Shown: piece after piece, positions 21,600 through 33,606 of the stretch
How the letters are laid out: each line of letters begins with the position of its first letter
Position numbering within the stretch: the first letter of the stretch is position 1
Source: Neofusicoccum parvum
Lineage: Eukaryota; Ascomycota; Dothideomycetes; Botryosphaeriales; Botryosphaeriaceae
Direction of reading: 5' to 3'
Assembly: GCA_020912385.1 (NCBI GenBank)
Contig: CP087207.1
Location: forward strand, 2,914,001 to 2,978,000
Length of the DNA: 64,000 bases
Translations under genes and position numbers: made by a program
Notes under the pieces: generated by a model
The model's database searches: none
What the model saw: only the letters and a program-made list of their open reading frames with translations
What the model was told of the DNA's origin: nothing

Positions 21600-22992
21600 G
21601 GCGAAAGTCGGGATTCGCGGCTGCGAAACCAGCGAGGCGCGATGGCTGGAATATAGACGAAGATCCGGGGAGAGGCGCCATGGCTGAGTTCTGAAAGTCA
21701 TGCGAGTAAGCGGAATCCTCGAAGGAGCGTGATGCCTGGTGTTGCGTGGTCCAACCAGCAGCGGGGAGGCTGTGCAAGCGGGCTGTACATGACCTAAGCA
21801 AGCGAGCTCCTCCTCGTTCCTTGTGCGACTCTCAATCCCTAACCAACAGCTCACGCGACTCGAAGCGCGCAGTCAGGTGCACCATTCCTACCGGATCCTT
21901 AGTCAGCGGCCCTCCTGCGCCGCTTGGAGCTTCTAATTCTGGCTCCCGACGCAACCTTGTTGCAACCAACCCACACCCACTGGATCAGTTCCGGACACGC
22001 GCTTAACACAACCTCGAAGGCCGGATAGCGCAATTCTGGCGCAGAACATATCCGGATGGACTCCTGCGTCTTGCTTGCTATACTTGCCCGTGCCATTGAA
22101 ACGGCCTCTCCCAAGCTCAGTTCACCAACGCCGACAAGAACCTCATGCGCAGCCTCCCGATGCGCCTTGATCCACCGGCCCGCCCGTGTGTGGTACAGAA
22201 TCTCGTAGATGGGCTCCGGCGGGCTCAGGAAGGAACGAAAGAGGCAAAGGTCGCGATGCCGATGGAAGCACAGAGGGGTGCTGCAGCCAGCGGCTAGCGC
22301 GAAGAAGACGAAGCATCTGAATCTGGCCTGGCCTCTGTCGACGTTCGAATAAAGACACACCTTCCAAGCAGGGCCTCGGCAGGGTCGCAGGGAGCATGCG
22401 GTTCCTGCAGCAGATCCGACACCCACCACTCTTGGCAACCGATCCCGGACCGGCCATCTCCTGATGCATAGATGAATACGGCACGTCTGCATGTTGCACT
22501 GCTCGCCACCGGAGCTCTGCAGGGACTTTATCCCGCGTGCATCCGCCTGCCGACCGCCTTCTGCTGTCCTGCAATCATGGCAACTGTCCGCTGGAAACAG
22601 CATCGAGTCGCAACGGTCCGTCTCCGTCGCGTTGTAGGAGCTAAATTGCAGCAGCGGCCGCCTGGGAAACAATACGACAGCGTTACAAACAGCAGCCGCC
22701 GCGATTGGTGGGAGAACCGCCCGGTGGGCGAAACGTCGAATGATGCCGGTGGGAGCCTGAGCTCTGTGGGGTAATGATGAGCCCAAACGGACGGCAGTGA
22801 TAGCGGCTGCGCGCCCGAACAGGCAGGCGGGCGGGAAGCTCCCACCGACGATCCGCAGGCGACCACAAACCCAATTCCAAGCTCCCTTTCCATTACGTCT
22901 GGCTGCGGGGTAGGCGCTCCCGCCAGCCATATTTAATATCAACATCGTCATGTCTCGGGCTCCACCATTGCCGTCTTCACTCGTTGCCCAGC
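21600..22992. other. Divergent intergenic region with a doubtful leftward frame
   Basis: Separates the leftward HET-like/MFS gene from the rightward secreted protein gene. A 350-codon leftward frame (22951-21899) is open, cysteine- and arginine-rich, lacks any recognisable domain and would start inside the promoter of the secreted protein. I judge it probably a chance frame, though its right part (HREAAHEVLVGVGELSLG) looks protein-like. A TATTTAATA box at about 22928-22937 suits the rightward gene. Confidence 0.4.
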
Positions 22993-25845
22993 ATGGTGCT
23001 GCGTGATCCGGTGCCGCGGCTGCTCGCCTTGGCTTCGCTCATCGCCCTGGTTTCAGCACAGACGGACTTCTCCACCGACAATTTCCAGGGCGTCTTCGCC
23101 GCCGGCTCGCAGGTGCTGCAGTCGCTCAAGCCCGCGTCCCAGGCCAGCTTCGACTTCTCGCCCGCCGACGTGTTCTCGTCCCGGAACGGAAATGGCAACT
23201 ACCACACCGGAGACCTCACCTTCCGCTACCGCACCGGCACCGCAGGAGCCTGGCAAGACGCCAACACCGCCGCCGAAAGAGCCCCCGTCACGAGCACTCC
23301 CGCCAACGGAGCCCTGGCATCCGCCAACCTGGCCCCGACCCTCGCCAACTCGAGCAGCAGCCTGAATGTGACGCGGAAGTGGATCGATGTCGACGGCGAC
23401 CTGGGCCTCGAATTCACCCTCACCAACACCGCCGACGACACCGTCGAGATCGGCAGCCTGGGCTTCCCCATTGAATTCAACAACATCTTCACCGGCCGCA
23501 CCGCCGTCGAGACACGCGACAACTGCGTCCTGCTCGATCCGTACATCGGCCTCCACGCCGGATACGTCCAGGTCACCCGCCTGACAGGCACTGGGCCCAA
23601 CCTCGTCATCACCCCGCTGACCGACGCCACCAAATTCGAGGCGTGGAGGTTCCTCCCGGAGGCCAGCGTTGAGCCGCTCTACTACCAGTCCCAGACGTAC
23701 GAGGGCAACTACGAGTATCAAGTCCACACCAAAGCCTGGGCCGAGAACGAGTGGAGCGGCGTCGAGCCATGGAACGAACCCACCTCCTCCGTGCTGGAGC
23801 CCGGCGCCAACATCACCGTCGGCCTGCGCTTCTCGCTGGCAGCCTCCAACCCGGCGATCGAGGACACGGTCAAAGCGTCGGGCACGCCTCTCGCGGTGGG
23901 CATCCCCGGCTACGTGCTGCCAGCCGACGTGATCGGACGGCTGTTCCTGCACACCAACGACACCGTCGCCACGATCACCAGCACCCCCGACGGCGCCTTC
24001 ACGTTCGGCGCCGCGCGCCCGTTCGACGGCGGCGTCGAGTACGCCCTCACGCCGTCCGCGGCCGCCTGGGGCCGCGTGCGCGTCGACGTCGCGTACGCGA
24101 GCGGCAAGACGCAGACGGTGCACTACCGCGTCACGAAGAGCGCGCCGGAGGCGATCGCCGACCTGGGCAGCTTCTTCACGACGGAGGCGTGGTTCACGGA
24201 CGCGGGCGACCCGTTCGGGCGCGCCAGCTCGGTCATCACGTACGACCGCATCGCCGGCGCGCAGGTGACGCAGGACAACCGCGTGTGGATCGCGGGGCTC
24301 AGCGACGAGGCCGGCGCCGGGTCGTGGCTGGCGACGGCGGTCAAGCAGGCGATGCAGCCGGCGGCCGCCGAGGTGGCCAAGCTCGAGACGTTCGTCGCCG
24401 ACGTCGTGTGGGGCACGCTGCAGGTGGCCGAGGCCGGCGACACCCAGTACGGCGTGCGCAAGAGCGTGTTCTACTACGAGCCCGCCGCCGTGCCCGACTA
24501 CGCGTACAGCGCGGACATCGGCTGGGACACGTGGTCCGCGTGGAACAAGGAGGCCGCGTACGATCTGGGCCGCGGGTACAACTACGTGCATGTGGTCGGG
24601 CTGTACTGGTCGCTGTATCGCGCGGGCAGGGCGGTGCCGGAGGTGTTGACGAAGCAGACTGCCGAGGAGTACCTGCTAAGGGCGCACGAGACGATTCTGT
24701 ACATGATGAGCACGGATTCTAGCGGTAATCACAAGGTGAGCTACTGGGATGTCGGGCAGATGGGCGAGACTGTGTACGGACAGGTCCTGAGCGACCTCAA
24801 GGCGGAGGGACTGTCTGAGCAGGCTACGGCTTTGGAGGCTGCGATGAAGACGAGGGCGGATCTCTGGGCCACGCAGGAGGATCCCTTTGGGTCGGAGATG
24901 GCGTGGGATAGTACCGGTCAGGAGGGCGTGTACTACTGGACCAAGTGAACCCCCCTTTTTGACCTCGTGTGAAGCACTCGAACTAACTCGCTGCAGGTAC
25001 TTCGGCGACAACACGTCAGCGGAGAAGACAATCAACTCCATCGTAGGCTACATGCCCACAGTAGCCCACTGGGGCTGGAACGGCAACGCTCGACGATACT
25101 GGGACTTCATGTGAGCATTCCCCCATCCCCGTCCACTTAGCCACCACCACTCACAACCCCCACCAGCTACGGCGGCAAGCTCCAGCGCCTGGAACGGCAA
25201 ATCCACCACTACGGTTCAGGCCTCAACTCACTTCCCCTCCTCTCCGCCTTCCGCAGCGACCCGTCGGCGGCGAACTTCTACTTCCTGCGCGTCGGCCACG
25301 GCGGCAACCAGGGCCCGCTCTCCAACATCGACGCCGCCGGCTTCGCGGCCGCGGCCTTCCACTCGTGGCCCGACACGCTGGCCTGGGACGGGTACAGCGG
25401 CGACTACGGCCCCGGCTTCCTCGGCCACGCCCTGGGCGCCGCGACGTACCTGGTCAGGCACGACGCGTACGGCTGGGCGGCCTTCGGCGGGAACGTCGTC
25501 AACGGGACGGACGCCAGCGTGACGGTCGAGCCGAAGGACGCGGCGAGGAGGCGTGTCTTCGTGGCGCCGCTGGGGCTGTACGTGCAGGTGGACGCGGGCG
25601 TGATTGACAGCTTCACGTACGCGCCGGCGACGGGCAAGGTGTCGGTGGGCGTGGCGAGCAGCATCCGCGGCGGCGCGAAGGGCGAGTCGGCGGCCAGCGC
25701 GGTGGTGACGTTTGAGCAGACGGCGGAGATAGAGGGGGTCGGCGCGATCAACGTCACGACGACGGGGCTGGAGAGGAAGAAGGGCGGGTGGTTGGTGCCG
25801 CTGGACGACGACGCGGTGCACACGGTCGAGTTCGGGGCAGCGTGA
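22993..25845 (+). CDS. Secreted DUF5695-type, six-hairpin-glycosidase-like protein
   Basis: ATG 22993 opens a signal peptide (MVLRDPVPRLLALASLIALV, cleavage likely after SAQ). The mature protein starts TDFSTDNFQGVFAAGSQ. A beta-rich N-terminal half holds FSSRNGNGNYHTGDLTFRYR and several N-glycosylation sequons. The helical half with aromatic-rich motifs (SADIGWDTWSAWNKEAAYDL, GYNYVHVVGLYWSLYRAG, ATQEDPFGSEMAWDSTGQEG, MPTVAHWGWNGNARRYWDF) resembles an (alpha/alpha)6 barrel. Two short introns (about 24946-24996 and 25112-25166) keep frame exactly. The length of ~910 residues and overall order fit the DUF5695 family of fungal and bacterial six-hairpin-glycosidase-like proteins. The catalytic reaction is unknown; by context it is an extracellular carbohydrate-active enzyme candidate. 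Confidence 0.8.
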
Positions 25846-26035
25846 GAGAGAGTAGCATGCGCGAATGGCAAGGAAAAGGAACGAGCGAGGATCCCGTGTC
25901 GATTGATATTCTGCTGTGACTCCCCGCAAAACCATCCCCCAGCCCGTCCGCACGTGCAATGAAAACTCCATCCATGATAACCCCCCCTCCGGTCCAGCCA
26001 TCCCCCCCAAACCAAAGCACCCAACCGTCCTCCCC

Positions 26036-26476
26036 CTACGCCACCGCGGCCCTCACGAACAAACTCAACGCCACCACCATGCTAACCACCCACACCCCGG
26101 TCCTCGCAAAGCTCTTCTTCTGGCTAGTCACGTGGATATACAACCCATTATACAGCACCCGCAGGGCCAGGTAGACCGCCGCAGTCGCCGCAACGACGCC
26201 CTCACCCACACCAGCCCACTTGGCGGCCAGCACGGCGGCGGCGAAGAAGGGCAGGTTCTCCATGCCGTTGCGGTGCGCGGCCTCGGCGCGCTCGTAGCGC
26301 GCGAGCGTGGCGGCGGGGACGGCCGTCTTGAGCGAGGCCTGGAACGCCGAGCCCTTGGAGTTGGCGTTGTCGAAGCGGTTGTTGTTGGCCCGCTTGACCA
26401 GGTTGACGGCGTAGGCGTGCGGGACCTGCGCCGTGAGCCACATGGCCGGGATCGAGAGGAGGGAGTAGTTGGGCAT
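26036..26476 (-). CDS. MAPEG-family membrane protein
   Basis: Single-exon protein of 146 residues from ATG 26476. It has four hydrophobic segments: near the N-terminus (YSLLSIPAMWLTAQVPH), then LPFFAAAVLAAKWAGVG, VVAATAAVYLALRVLYNGLY and VWVVSMVVALSLFVRAAVA. The MAPEG hallmark lies between the first two helices, in RYERAEAAHRNGMENLPFF (the E-R-x-x-x-A-x-x-N-x-x-E pattern that binds glutathione-like ligands) followed by R-x-x-Y-N-x-x-Y. These are small microsomal proteins related to glutathione transferase/leukotriene synthase; most fungal members have no proven substrate. Its 3' end is ~190 bp from that of the DUF5695 gene, in convergent orientation. Confidence 0.85.
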   Translation of the reverse strand: MPNYSLLSIPAMWLTAQVPHAYAVNLVKRANNNRFDNANSKGSAFQASLKTAVPAATLARYERAEAAHRNGMENLPFFAAAVLAAKWAGVGEGVVAATAAVYLALRVLYNGLYIHVTSQKKSFARTGVWVVSMVVALSLFVRAAVA

Positions 26477-27518
26477 GGTGGTGCGGAGTGGTGGTGTGGT
26501 GGTTGGGGGGGTTTGCTGGCGCGTGTAGCGTGGGTTGTTGTTGTTGTTGCTGTTGCTGTTGCTGTCGGTGTGTGCGGGATTGCCGGCCTGGGTGAGTGGT
26601 CTCCCGCTGCTGGTGGGCGGCGGGGCGAGGCTGACGGTGTTTTTGGGGCGCGTCGGGGAATGAAGCTCTCTGGAGCGGGGAGCTGCCGGTGCCGGTACTG
26701 CATGTCTGGGGCACGGATCAGTCAGCCGCGCTAGGCCCGACGCGGTAAGCGAGCATGCGGTGGATGCCAGGGAGTCGACGCCAGACGCCGCGCACCTCAG
26801 CGGTTGACGATGCGCACATGCGCGGGGCTGAAAGCCCGCGTGAAGGAGCGATTGCCTGGAGGGAGGTATGGAGCCTGGCCAATGCCGAGCGGGTTGATGG
26901 AATTGCCCGCCTCTGTGTGGGTTTCAGCCCCCCCGCCGCTGGCTGCAAGCGTTGACGGCCCGCTTCAGCTCTCGTGCAAGTAAGCATTAGGCGAGCTGAA
27001 GCGTCGCACAGCACGCTGGGCCAGCAAATAGTGTCGCTCCTGAACCAGAGCACGATGCGGCTGCGCCGGCAAATCATGTGTGTGGCTTACACATCGGTCT
27101 CTTTGTTGATTGCCTAAAGGAATGTCAACCTTGCTGCCTGCCCGACTACTGGCTGAGCCTCCCTTGGTTGCCTCGATTCTGCGAATGGCTTCATCTCTCC
27201 GCCTCTGACGACCGTGTTGCGCGGCCCGCTGCACGTTACCGCGGCTTGTACTACTCCAACGCGGCAGTAGCACTTCCAGCCCATCAGCACCAGCGCAAAT
27301 CCGTCTGCAGTCCCGTATCCAGTGCAGCAGGGAATCCCTCCCTCGGCGTGCTGATGGTTTGCGGCGGCCAGTGCCAAGGGGCTGTGCATTCTGATCCTGC
27401 GCTGCTTTCAGCATGTGAAGGTGCTCTTTGATTCACGATATAAAGGTTCACATCCATCCACGGTGTGTGCTCGTTTCTGAGCTTTAGTCTCCTTTGGAAT
27501 AAGCTGAAAATCAATCCA
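26477..27518. other. Divergent intergenic region
   Basis: Promoter region of the MAPEG gene (leftward) and the Ppo gene (rightward). It contains a TTG/CTG trinucleotide repeat at about 26533-26570 and otherwise only short overlapping frames. No RNA gene seen. Confidence 0.5.
27439..27444 (+). promoter_or_regulatory. TATA box of the Ppo gene
   Basis: TATAAA within CGATATAAAGG, 75 nt upstream of the start codon at 27519. A strict TATA suggests a regulated, inducible promoter. Confidence 0.6.
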
Positions 27519-30500
27519 ATGGCTCCCAAAGGTGTGGAGAACGGACGCTCGGAGGAGCTGTCCACCTTGATGAAGCTGGTGGGGAAGGCTTCTGATGACT
27601 TGCACAGCCAGACTGGCCGCATCGCCGACAACCTCACCCTCGTTCGCAACCTCGGCAACACCTTAGTGAACAATGGAATCACTGATGACCGCAGGTATCT
27701 TGTAAGTGTTGTGATGCGCGCTGCGCTGCACAGCTCCTCGTTGACATTGCACAGTACGAAGGCATCATTCAATTGGCAGCATCACTTCCCAACAACTCCG
27801 GACTTCGTGATGATCTAAGTGGTACATTCATCGACACGTTGTGGAAGGGCTTGAAGCATCCTCCGATCTCGTACCTTGGCGATGAGTTCAAGTACCGTGC
27901 TGCTGACGGGTCAAACAACGTGCGTCGATGTCTCTCCTCCTGATCACAATGCTGACTGGCGCAGAACATCATGTATCCACAGCTTGGCGCTGCTGGATCC
28001 AACTACGCCCGCAGCGTGCCAGGAACCCACCTGAGATCCACAATCCTGCCTGAGCCGGGACTGATCTTTGACTGTTCGGCCCCCATGTTCCAAGGTCGCA
28101 CCCTTTGCTGACACCTTACAGCCCTCTTGGCACGAGACGGACTTGCAAGGGAGCACCCTACAAAGGTGTCCAGCACGCTGTTTTACTTCGCTACGATCAT
28201 CATCCATGACATTTTCCGCACGAACGACGCAAACAACACCAAGCTGGTGAGCTCCTCCTACCTCGACCTTGGCCCGTTGTACGGCCACAACCAGGACCAG
28301 CAAAATGGCGTCCGGGCCTTCAAAGACGGCCTCCTCAAGAAAGACACTTTCGCCGAAAGAAGACTTCTTGGTCAGCCTCCTGGAGTTGGTGCTTTGATGG
28401 TGTCCTTCAACAGGTTCCACAACTACATCGTGGGAGAGCTGGCCACCATCAATGAGAATGGAAGGTTTAGCCTGCCGGCTGGCGTGACTCCCGAGAGCTC
28501 CGACTACGAGCAGGCACAGTTGAAGCGTGACAACGATTTGTTCCAGACTGGAAGACTGTAAGCGACCTACCAACAGAAACCCTCGAGAAGCGTCACTCAC
28601 CTTTTGTCTCAATAGCGTCACTTGCGGTCTCTACGTCAACATTATCCTTGGTGATTACCTCCGCACAATCCTCAACCTCAATGACAACCCCGTCGACTCG
28701 GACTGGAAGCTTGATCCCAGGAGTGCCTTCACATCCGTCTTCGATCCCGAGGGCACGCCAAAGGGCATCGGCAACCAGGTCAGCGCCGAGTTCAATTTCA
28801 TCTATCGGTGGCACTGCGCCACCAGTAACCGCGACGAAGCCTGGATCAATGAGTTCATGTCAAAGATCTATGGGAAAGACGTCGACATCAGTGAGTTTCC
28901 GTCTGGGTGATCACCTGCAGCAGTAACCAAGCTCACTGACGCCGTGCAGGTACTCTCTCCAAGGATCAGTTCCTCGACACACTGCACACTTGGTTCAGGA
29001 ACAATGTGCCCAAAGATCCCAGCCAGTGGACGTTTGGTGATCTCAAGAGGGGCGAAGACGGGAGCTTCTCGGATGCTGACCTGGTTGAACTGTTGAAGGC
29101 TGGAACAGACACTACCGCAGGAGCCTTCGGTGCTCGCAACATTCCACCTGCCTTGAAGGCCATCGAGATCCTCGGCATAGAACAGGGGCGCGAATGGGGC
29201 CTTGCGTCTCTGAACGAGTTCAGGCAGTTCTTCAAGTTGAAGCCGTTCGAGACTTTCGAGGAGATCAACACCCAACCGGGCGTTGCTGAAGCTTGTGGGT
29301 ATCCCATCAACATTGGGAAAGGATATCAGCATTGCTAATGCAAGATGCAGTGGAAGCTCTGTACGGCCATCCGGACAACGTTGAACTTTATCCCGGCCTA
29401 ATGGCCGAGGAGGCTAAGAAGCCATTCTCTCCTGGCAGTGGTCTATGCCCGGGCTTCACCATCTCGGAGGCCATCCTTTCAGACGCTGTCACTTTGGTCC
29501 GCGGTGATCGTTTCTACTCGGTTGAGTACGGACCACCGAGTCTTACCAGTTTTGGGTGAGTGATACCCTCAATCGCTTGTGCTTACTCGATGCAGAATCA
29601 GCTGCTGATAGGCCACCAAATCCAGCTTCCAGGAGGCCAACTGGGATTATGATGTTGCCGGCGGCGGCGTCATTTACAAGCTCCTCATGCGTGCCTTCCC
29701 CGGCTGGTACCGCGCAAACAACGTGTATGCACTCTACCCCTTCTCGACCCCGGAGAGGACCAGGGAGATCTTTGCGGATCATCCGCCACATAACATCGAG
29801 CTCAACTACGATCCGCCGATGTTTGTTGGGCCTCCAGTCCCCATCACGTCTTGGCAGGGAGTTGTGGACGTCCTTCACGATCAGCAACGCTTCAAGGTTC
29901 CTTGTCAGTAAACCACCACTCAAAGAAGCATTGAGACCGTCTACTAACCGGAGCTCACAGGGGGCGAGCACACTTACCAGCTGACAGGACACGACTACAT
30001 GCTCAGTGGAGACAAGCCCTCTAACACCAGGCAGCGGAACGAAGTGAAAGAAGCCATGTACCGGCCGGCCGACATCCTCGACGAGGTTCGCAAGTTCTAC
30101 GAGACCGTCACCGAGGACTTGATCCGCAAAAACGGGCGTAAGCTGGGCAAGTCATACCAGATCGACATTGTCCAAGAGTGAGCCGCCCCGGTGCAGCCCA
30201 TGGCGTCTTCAGCGCACTGACGATACACAGCATTGGCAACCTGGCCCACGCCACATTCACGGCCAAGTTCTTCGGCATCCCTCTGCGCGACAGCTCCACC
30301 AGCGGCTCCGGCTACACCGCCGCCGAGCTCTACGACGTCCTCGCCCACCTGTTCGAGTACGTGTTCCTGGACCTCGACACGGCCAAGTCATACAAGCACC
30401 GCGCCGTCGCCCAGCGCGAGACGCAGCAGCTGGCAGCCGCCCTGCGCGAATCCGTCGAGAAGGCCGGCAAAGCGCCCGGCCTGCTACAGATGCTGCGGGA

Positions 30501-31311
30501 TTTCTTCAGCCCCAGCACCGGCCCGAACCTGCCGGGCGCCGGGAAGGAGCTGATCAGCAGGCTGCTGGAGGGCGGCAAGTCGGCAGAGGAGGTGGTGTGG
30601 GAGCTGATCCCCACGGCGGCGGCGGCAGCCGCAACGCAGGCACAAGCGGTACACATATCCCCCCTTTCTTCCCTCTGAACACTACGACAGCTGACCCACC
30701 CCGCGCAGTGGGCGCAACTGATCGACGTCTACCTGTCCGACGCGTACCGCCACCACTGGGCCGACATCGCCAAGCTCGCGCAGTCCGACAGCCCGGAGGC
30801 GTTCGAGAAGCTCAAGAAATACGCGCTGGAAGGGTAAGCCCCCCATCCGTCCCCTCTCCCCCAACACTAAACACCAACACCCCCAACCCACAGCTTCCGC
30901 CTCTTCCCCGCAGCCTCCGGCGTCGTCCGCGCCGTCGCCACCCCCACCGCCACCATCGCCGACGGCCCGCGCGCCGTCCCCGTGCACGCCGGGCAGACGC
31001 TCTTCGTCGACTTCATCAGCGCGTCGCTTGATCCAACCAAGTTCCCGGAGCCGGAGACGGTGCGGCTCGACCGGCCGGACGCGGCGTACATCCACCACGG
31101 GTGGGGGCCGCACGCGTGCCTGGGGCGGCCGATCGTGACGGTGGCGGGCGCGGCGATGCTGCGGGCGCTGGGCAGGCATTGTGGCGGCGGCCTGAGGAGG
31201 GCGCCCGGCGCGGCCGGCGAGATGAAGAGGAAGCTGTTCAACGGCGCGTTTCCGGTTTTCCTGGCCGAGGATGGCGGCGCGTGGGAGAGCTTTCCGGTTG
31301 GTGAGTTGATG

Positions 31312-31360
<49 letters not shown>

Positions 31361-31530
31361 TTTCCCCCCTTTCGCGATGTGGGAGAGAGTGGGTTGGGCT
31401 GACTGATGGTGGTGCGACAGCGAAGAAGGTCGTGTACGATGGGGCGTGGGAGCCGGAGAGGAATGATTCGGTGCATGCTGAGAGCGCTAATGGGAATGCC
31501 AATGGCCATGCTAATGGGGGTATGCGGTGA
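27519..31530 (+). CDS. ppo: Psi-factor-producing fatty-acid oxygenase (Ppo), dioxygenase-P450 fusion
   Basis: Bifunctional enzyme that dioxygenates C18 unsaturated fatty acids (heme-peroxidase half) and rearranges the hydroperoxide (P450 half). Products are oxylipins controlling sporulation and host signalling. Start MAPKGVENGRSEEL. The peroxidase half shows the distal-His block (FATIIIHDIFRTN), SSSYLDLGPLYGHNQ, and EFNFIYRWHC with the catalytic Tyr and proximal His of the Y-R-W-H motif. The P450 half starts around WGEHTYQLTGHDYML and ends with HHGWGPHACLGRPIV, so the heme-ligand Cys is present. About a dozen short introns are visible. The last intron (about 31300-31420) contains a 47-nt poly-C tract and joins WESFPV to AKKVVYDGAWEPE. 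Whether it is an 8-diol synthase (PpoA-like) or a 10-dioxygenase (PpoC-like) is not decided by eye; the retained Cys argues for an active P450. Confidence 0.9.
31314..31360. repeat. Poly-C tract, 47 nt
   Basis: Forty-seven consecutive C residues (then TTTCCCCCCTTTCGC) inside the last intron of the Ppo gene. Read through as coding it would give a proline run, but the flanking GTGAGT donor (~31300) and CGACAG acceptor (~31420) and the phase support an intron. Confidence 0.85.
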
Positions 31531-31689
31531 GTTGTGAAAGAGGTCAGGTCGGTACGGGCGGTTGGGCTTGGGGTTTAATTGTCAAATTGTTTACTTCAGA
31601 TATTTATTTGTTGCTGAGAATGGAACTACAAAGTATGCTACACTTGACAACCTCCACCGCCATACAGCCAGACAGGAGCTCTCCTTCAA

Positions 31690-33606
31690 TCAGTCAAGTG
31701 CAATCTCCTCCTTCCTCCTCCGCACAAGCAGCTTAGCCTGAGGGCTCACAATCTTCTCCATTGCAAACCGCCGCATCTCCGGCATCCCCTGGCCATCGGG
31801 AAACTTCCAGTCGTACTTCATCAGCATGAAGATCAGCAGCACCTTGATCTCGTTTGCGGCGAAGAACCTGCCGGGGCAGGCGTGGGTGCCGTGGCCGAAG
31901 CCGAGATGCTCGACGCTGGTGGTGACCAGCTGCCACTTGTTCTCCTGGCCGGGCCGCTCGCGCATGTCCAGGAACCTGCGGCCGTCGAAGGCCTCGGCGT
32001 CGGGGAAGATGGCCGGGTCCATGGCCTTCTCGGTGGCGATCATCAGCATCGAGTTGCGCGGGATGACGGTGCCGTCCGACAGCGTCACCTCCTGCTTCGC
32101 CAGCCGCGTGAGCGCCGCTGTCCCGCACGCACGTCAGCAGCCAAAACACCACGCTTCCGCGCGGGGAGAACACGTACCTTTCGTCTCGTGCTGCAGCCTC
32201 TGCGTCTCCTTCACAAAGCTATCCATCAACCTCAACCGCTGCAGCGCCGCCTTCCTCCACCCATCCCTCCCCAGCACCTCCACCACCTCCGCGCGCAGCA
32301 CCTCGAACCACTCGGGCCGCGCGCACAGCTGGAACATGGCCAGCGTGGCCAGGTCGGTGGTGGTGTGGGTGGCGGCGACGGCGAGCGTCAGCTGCGCGGC
32401 CGCGACGTCGAACGGCCTGCCGCGCGCGCACTCGTCCATCCAGCCGATGGCGTCGGCCGTCTTTGCCGCCTTGCCGCCGGCCGCGCGGCTCGCATCTCGC
32501 GCCGCAGCTGCCGGCACGACGGCAGGAACCAGTGCACGATGGGTCGGAGCAGCGGGCTCCAGGTGCGCAGGTCGCGCGCCGCGGCGAAGGAGTCGACGGT
32601 GTATCTGGTGGGAGGGGGGTTGCCCCCCTTCGGTGTCAGCGGCGTGGGGGTTTCATTCTCTTGTGGTGACGGGGGCTTGGCTTACTGCTTGAAGATGGCG
32701 AGCCACTCCTTGTTGGCGCAGCCCTCGGGGCCGATGAAGACGCGCGAGGACACGCGCGCCACGAGCTCCATGACGGTGGGCTTGAAGGTGATTTCCTTCC
32801 ATTCTGTTGGGGTGGCGGACGTCGGTGTCAGCGCTCAGTCACACGGATCCCGCTGCTGATTGTGTCCTTGTCTGGGGTGGGAGGGGGGTTCCGTACCAGC
32901 GTCGTCCCCGATTGTGTCTTTGAAGGCGCTGCTGGCTTCTTCGGCGAGGTCTTCGGTGATGAAGTCTGGAGAGCACGGAAGGTCAGATACACATGGACCT
33001 CTGACGGACGGACTGCATGTACTCACTGAGCGATTGAGTCAGCTTTATCCTGGTGACCTCCTGCAAGATGTCCCTCTCCTTTATGATCTTAAACGCCTCG
33101 AAGCCGGGGTATTCGGAGAAGAACTCCTGTCCACCCACTCAGTCAGCAACCGGATCTCACACAAGAATCCACAGCTCGGACGGCAAGCGCAGCACCTTTG
33201 AAATGCCCTCCGAGAAGCTCAGGTGCGGGTCGTTCCTGATCTCCTCGGCGAACTTGTTCGGCAGAATGATCCTCGGGCCAATGGCCGTGATGACCTGGAA
33301 CCCTCCCTTGACCTGCAAACAGCACACATCAGTCCAGCTCCTTGCCAAGGAGGCTGCAATCCCAATACACACCTGCTCAAGTCCCTTCTTCACAATCCGG
33401 TGCGCGTTCGCATTCCACTCCTTCTGCGCCTTGGCCCAGCTCATCGGCGCCTTGTCCTCCATCCGGATGAGCGGGAACCCAGGGTACAGTCCATCTTTGG
33501 TGAAGAAGTAGAGGAAGACGGCAACGGCAAAGAGCGTCAGGACACCCTGAAGGACCGGGGAAGACGCCACGCCACTGTTGGCCGAGAAGATGGTTTCGAG
33601 AGGCAT
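31690..33606 (-). CDS. Cytochrome P450, ent-kaurene-oxidase-like; internal frame break
   Basis: Starts MPLETIFSANSGVASSP and carries an N-terminal membrane anchor (LQGVLTLFAVAVFLYFFT). Family blocks follow: GFQVITAIGPRIILPNKFAE, YPGFEAFKIIKERDILQEV, the I-helix AVAATHTTTDLATLA, ExxR as KETQRL, and heme-binding FGHGTHACPGRFFAANEIK. The end is RRRKEEIALD. This matches the kaurene-oxidase-like class common in fungal terpene and indole-alkaloid clusters. Between RPIVHWFLPSCRQLRREM (+ strand ~32510-32560) and TADAIGWMDECARGRPFDV the frame shifts without any GT-AG intron. The usual helix of ~14 residues between these blocks is also absent. This looks like a small deletion causing a frameshift, so the gene may be inactive unless it is an assembly error. 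At least six introns. Convergent with the Ppo gene, 160 bp between stops. Confidence 0.8.

Noticed and set aside
21899..22951. 350-codon leftward Cys/Arg-rich frame
   Set aside because: Occupies the promoter region of the secreted protein; no domain, no introns; kept only as a note in the intergenic entry.
23053..24591. 512-codon frame antisense to the DUF5695 gene
   Set aside because: Mirror of GC-rich third positions of a clear gene; His/Arg/Val-rich with no family pattern.
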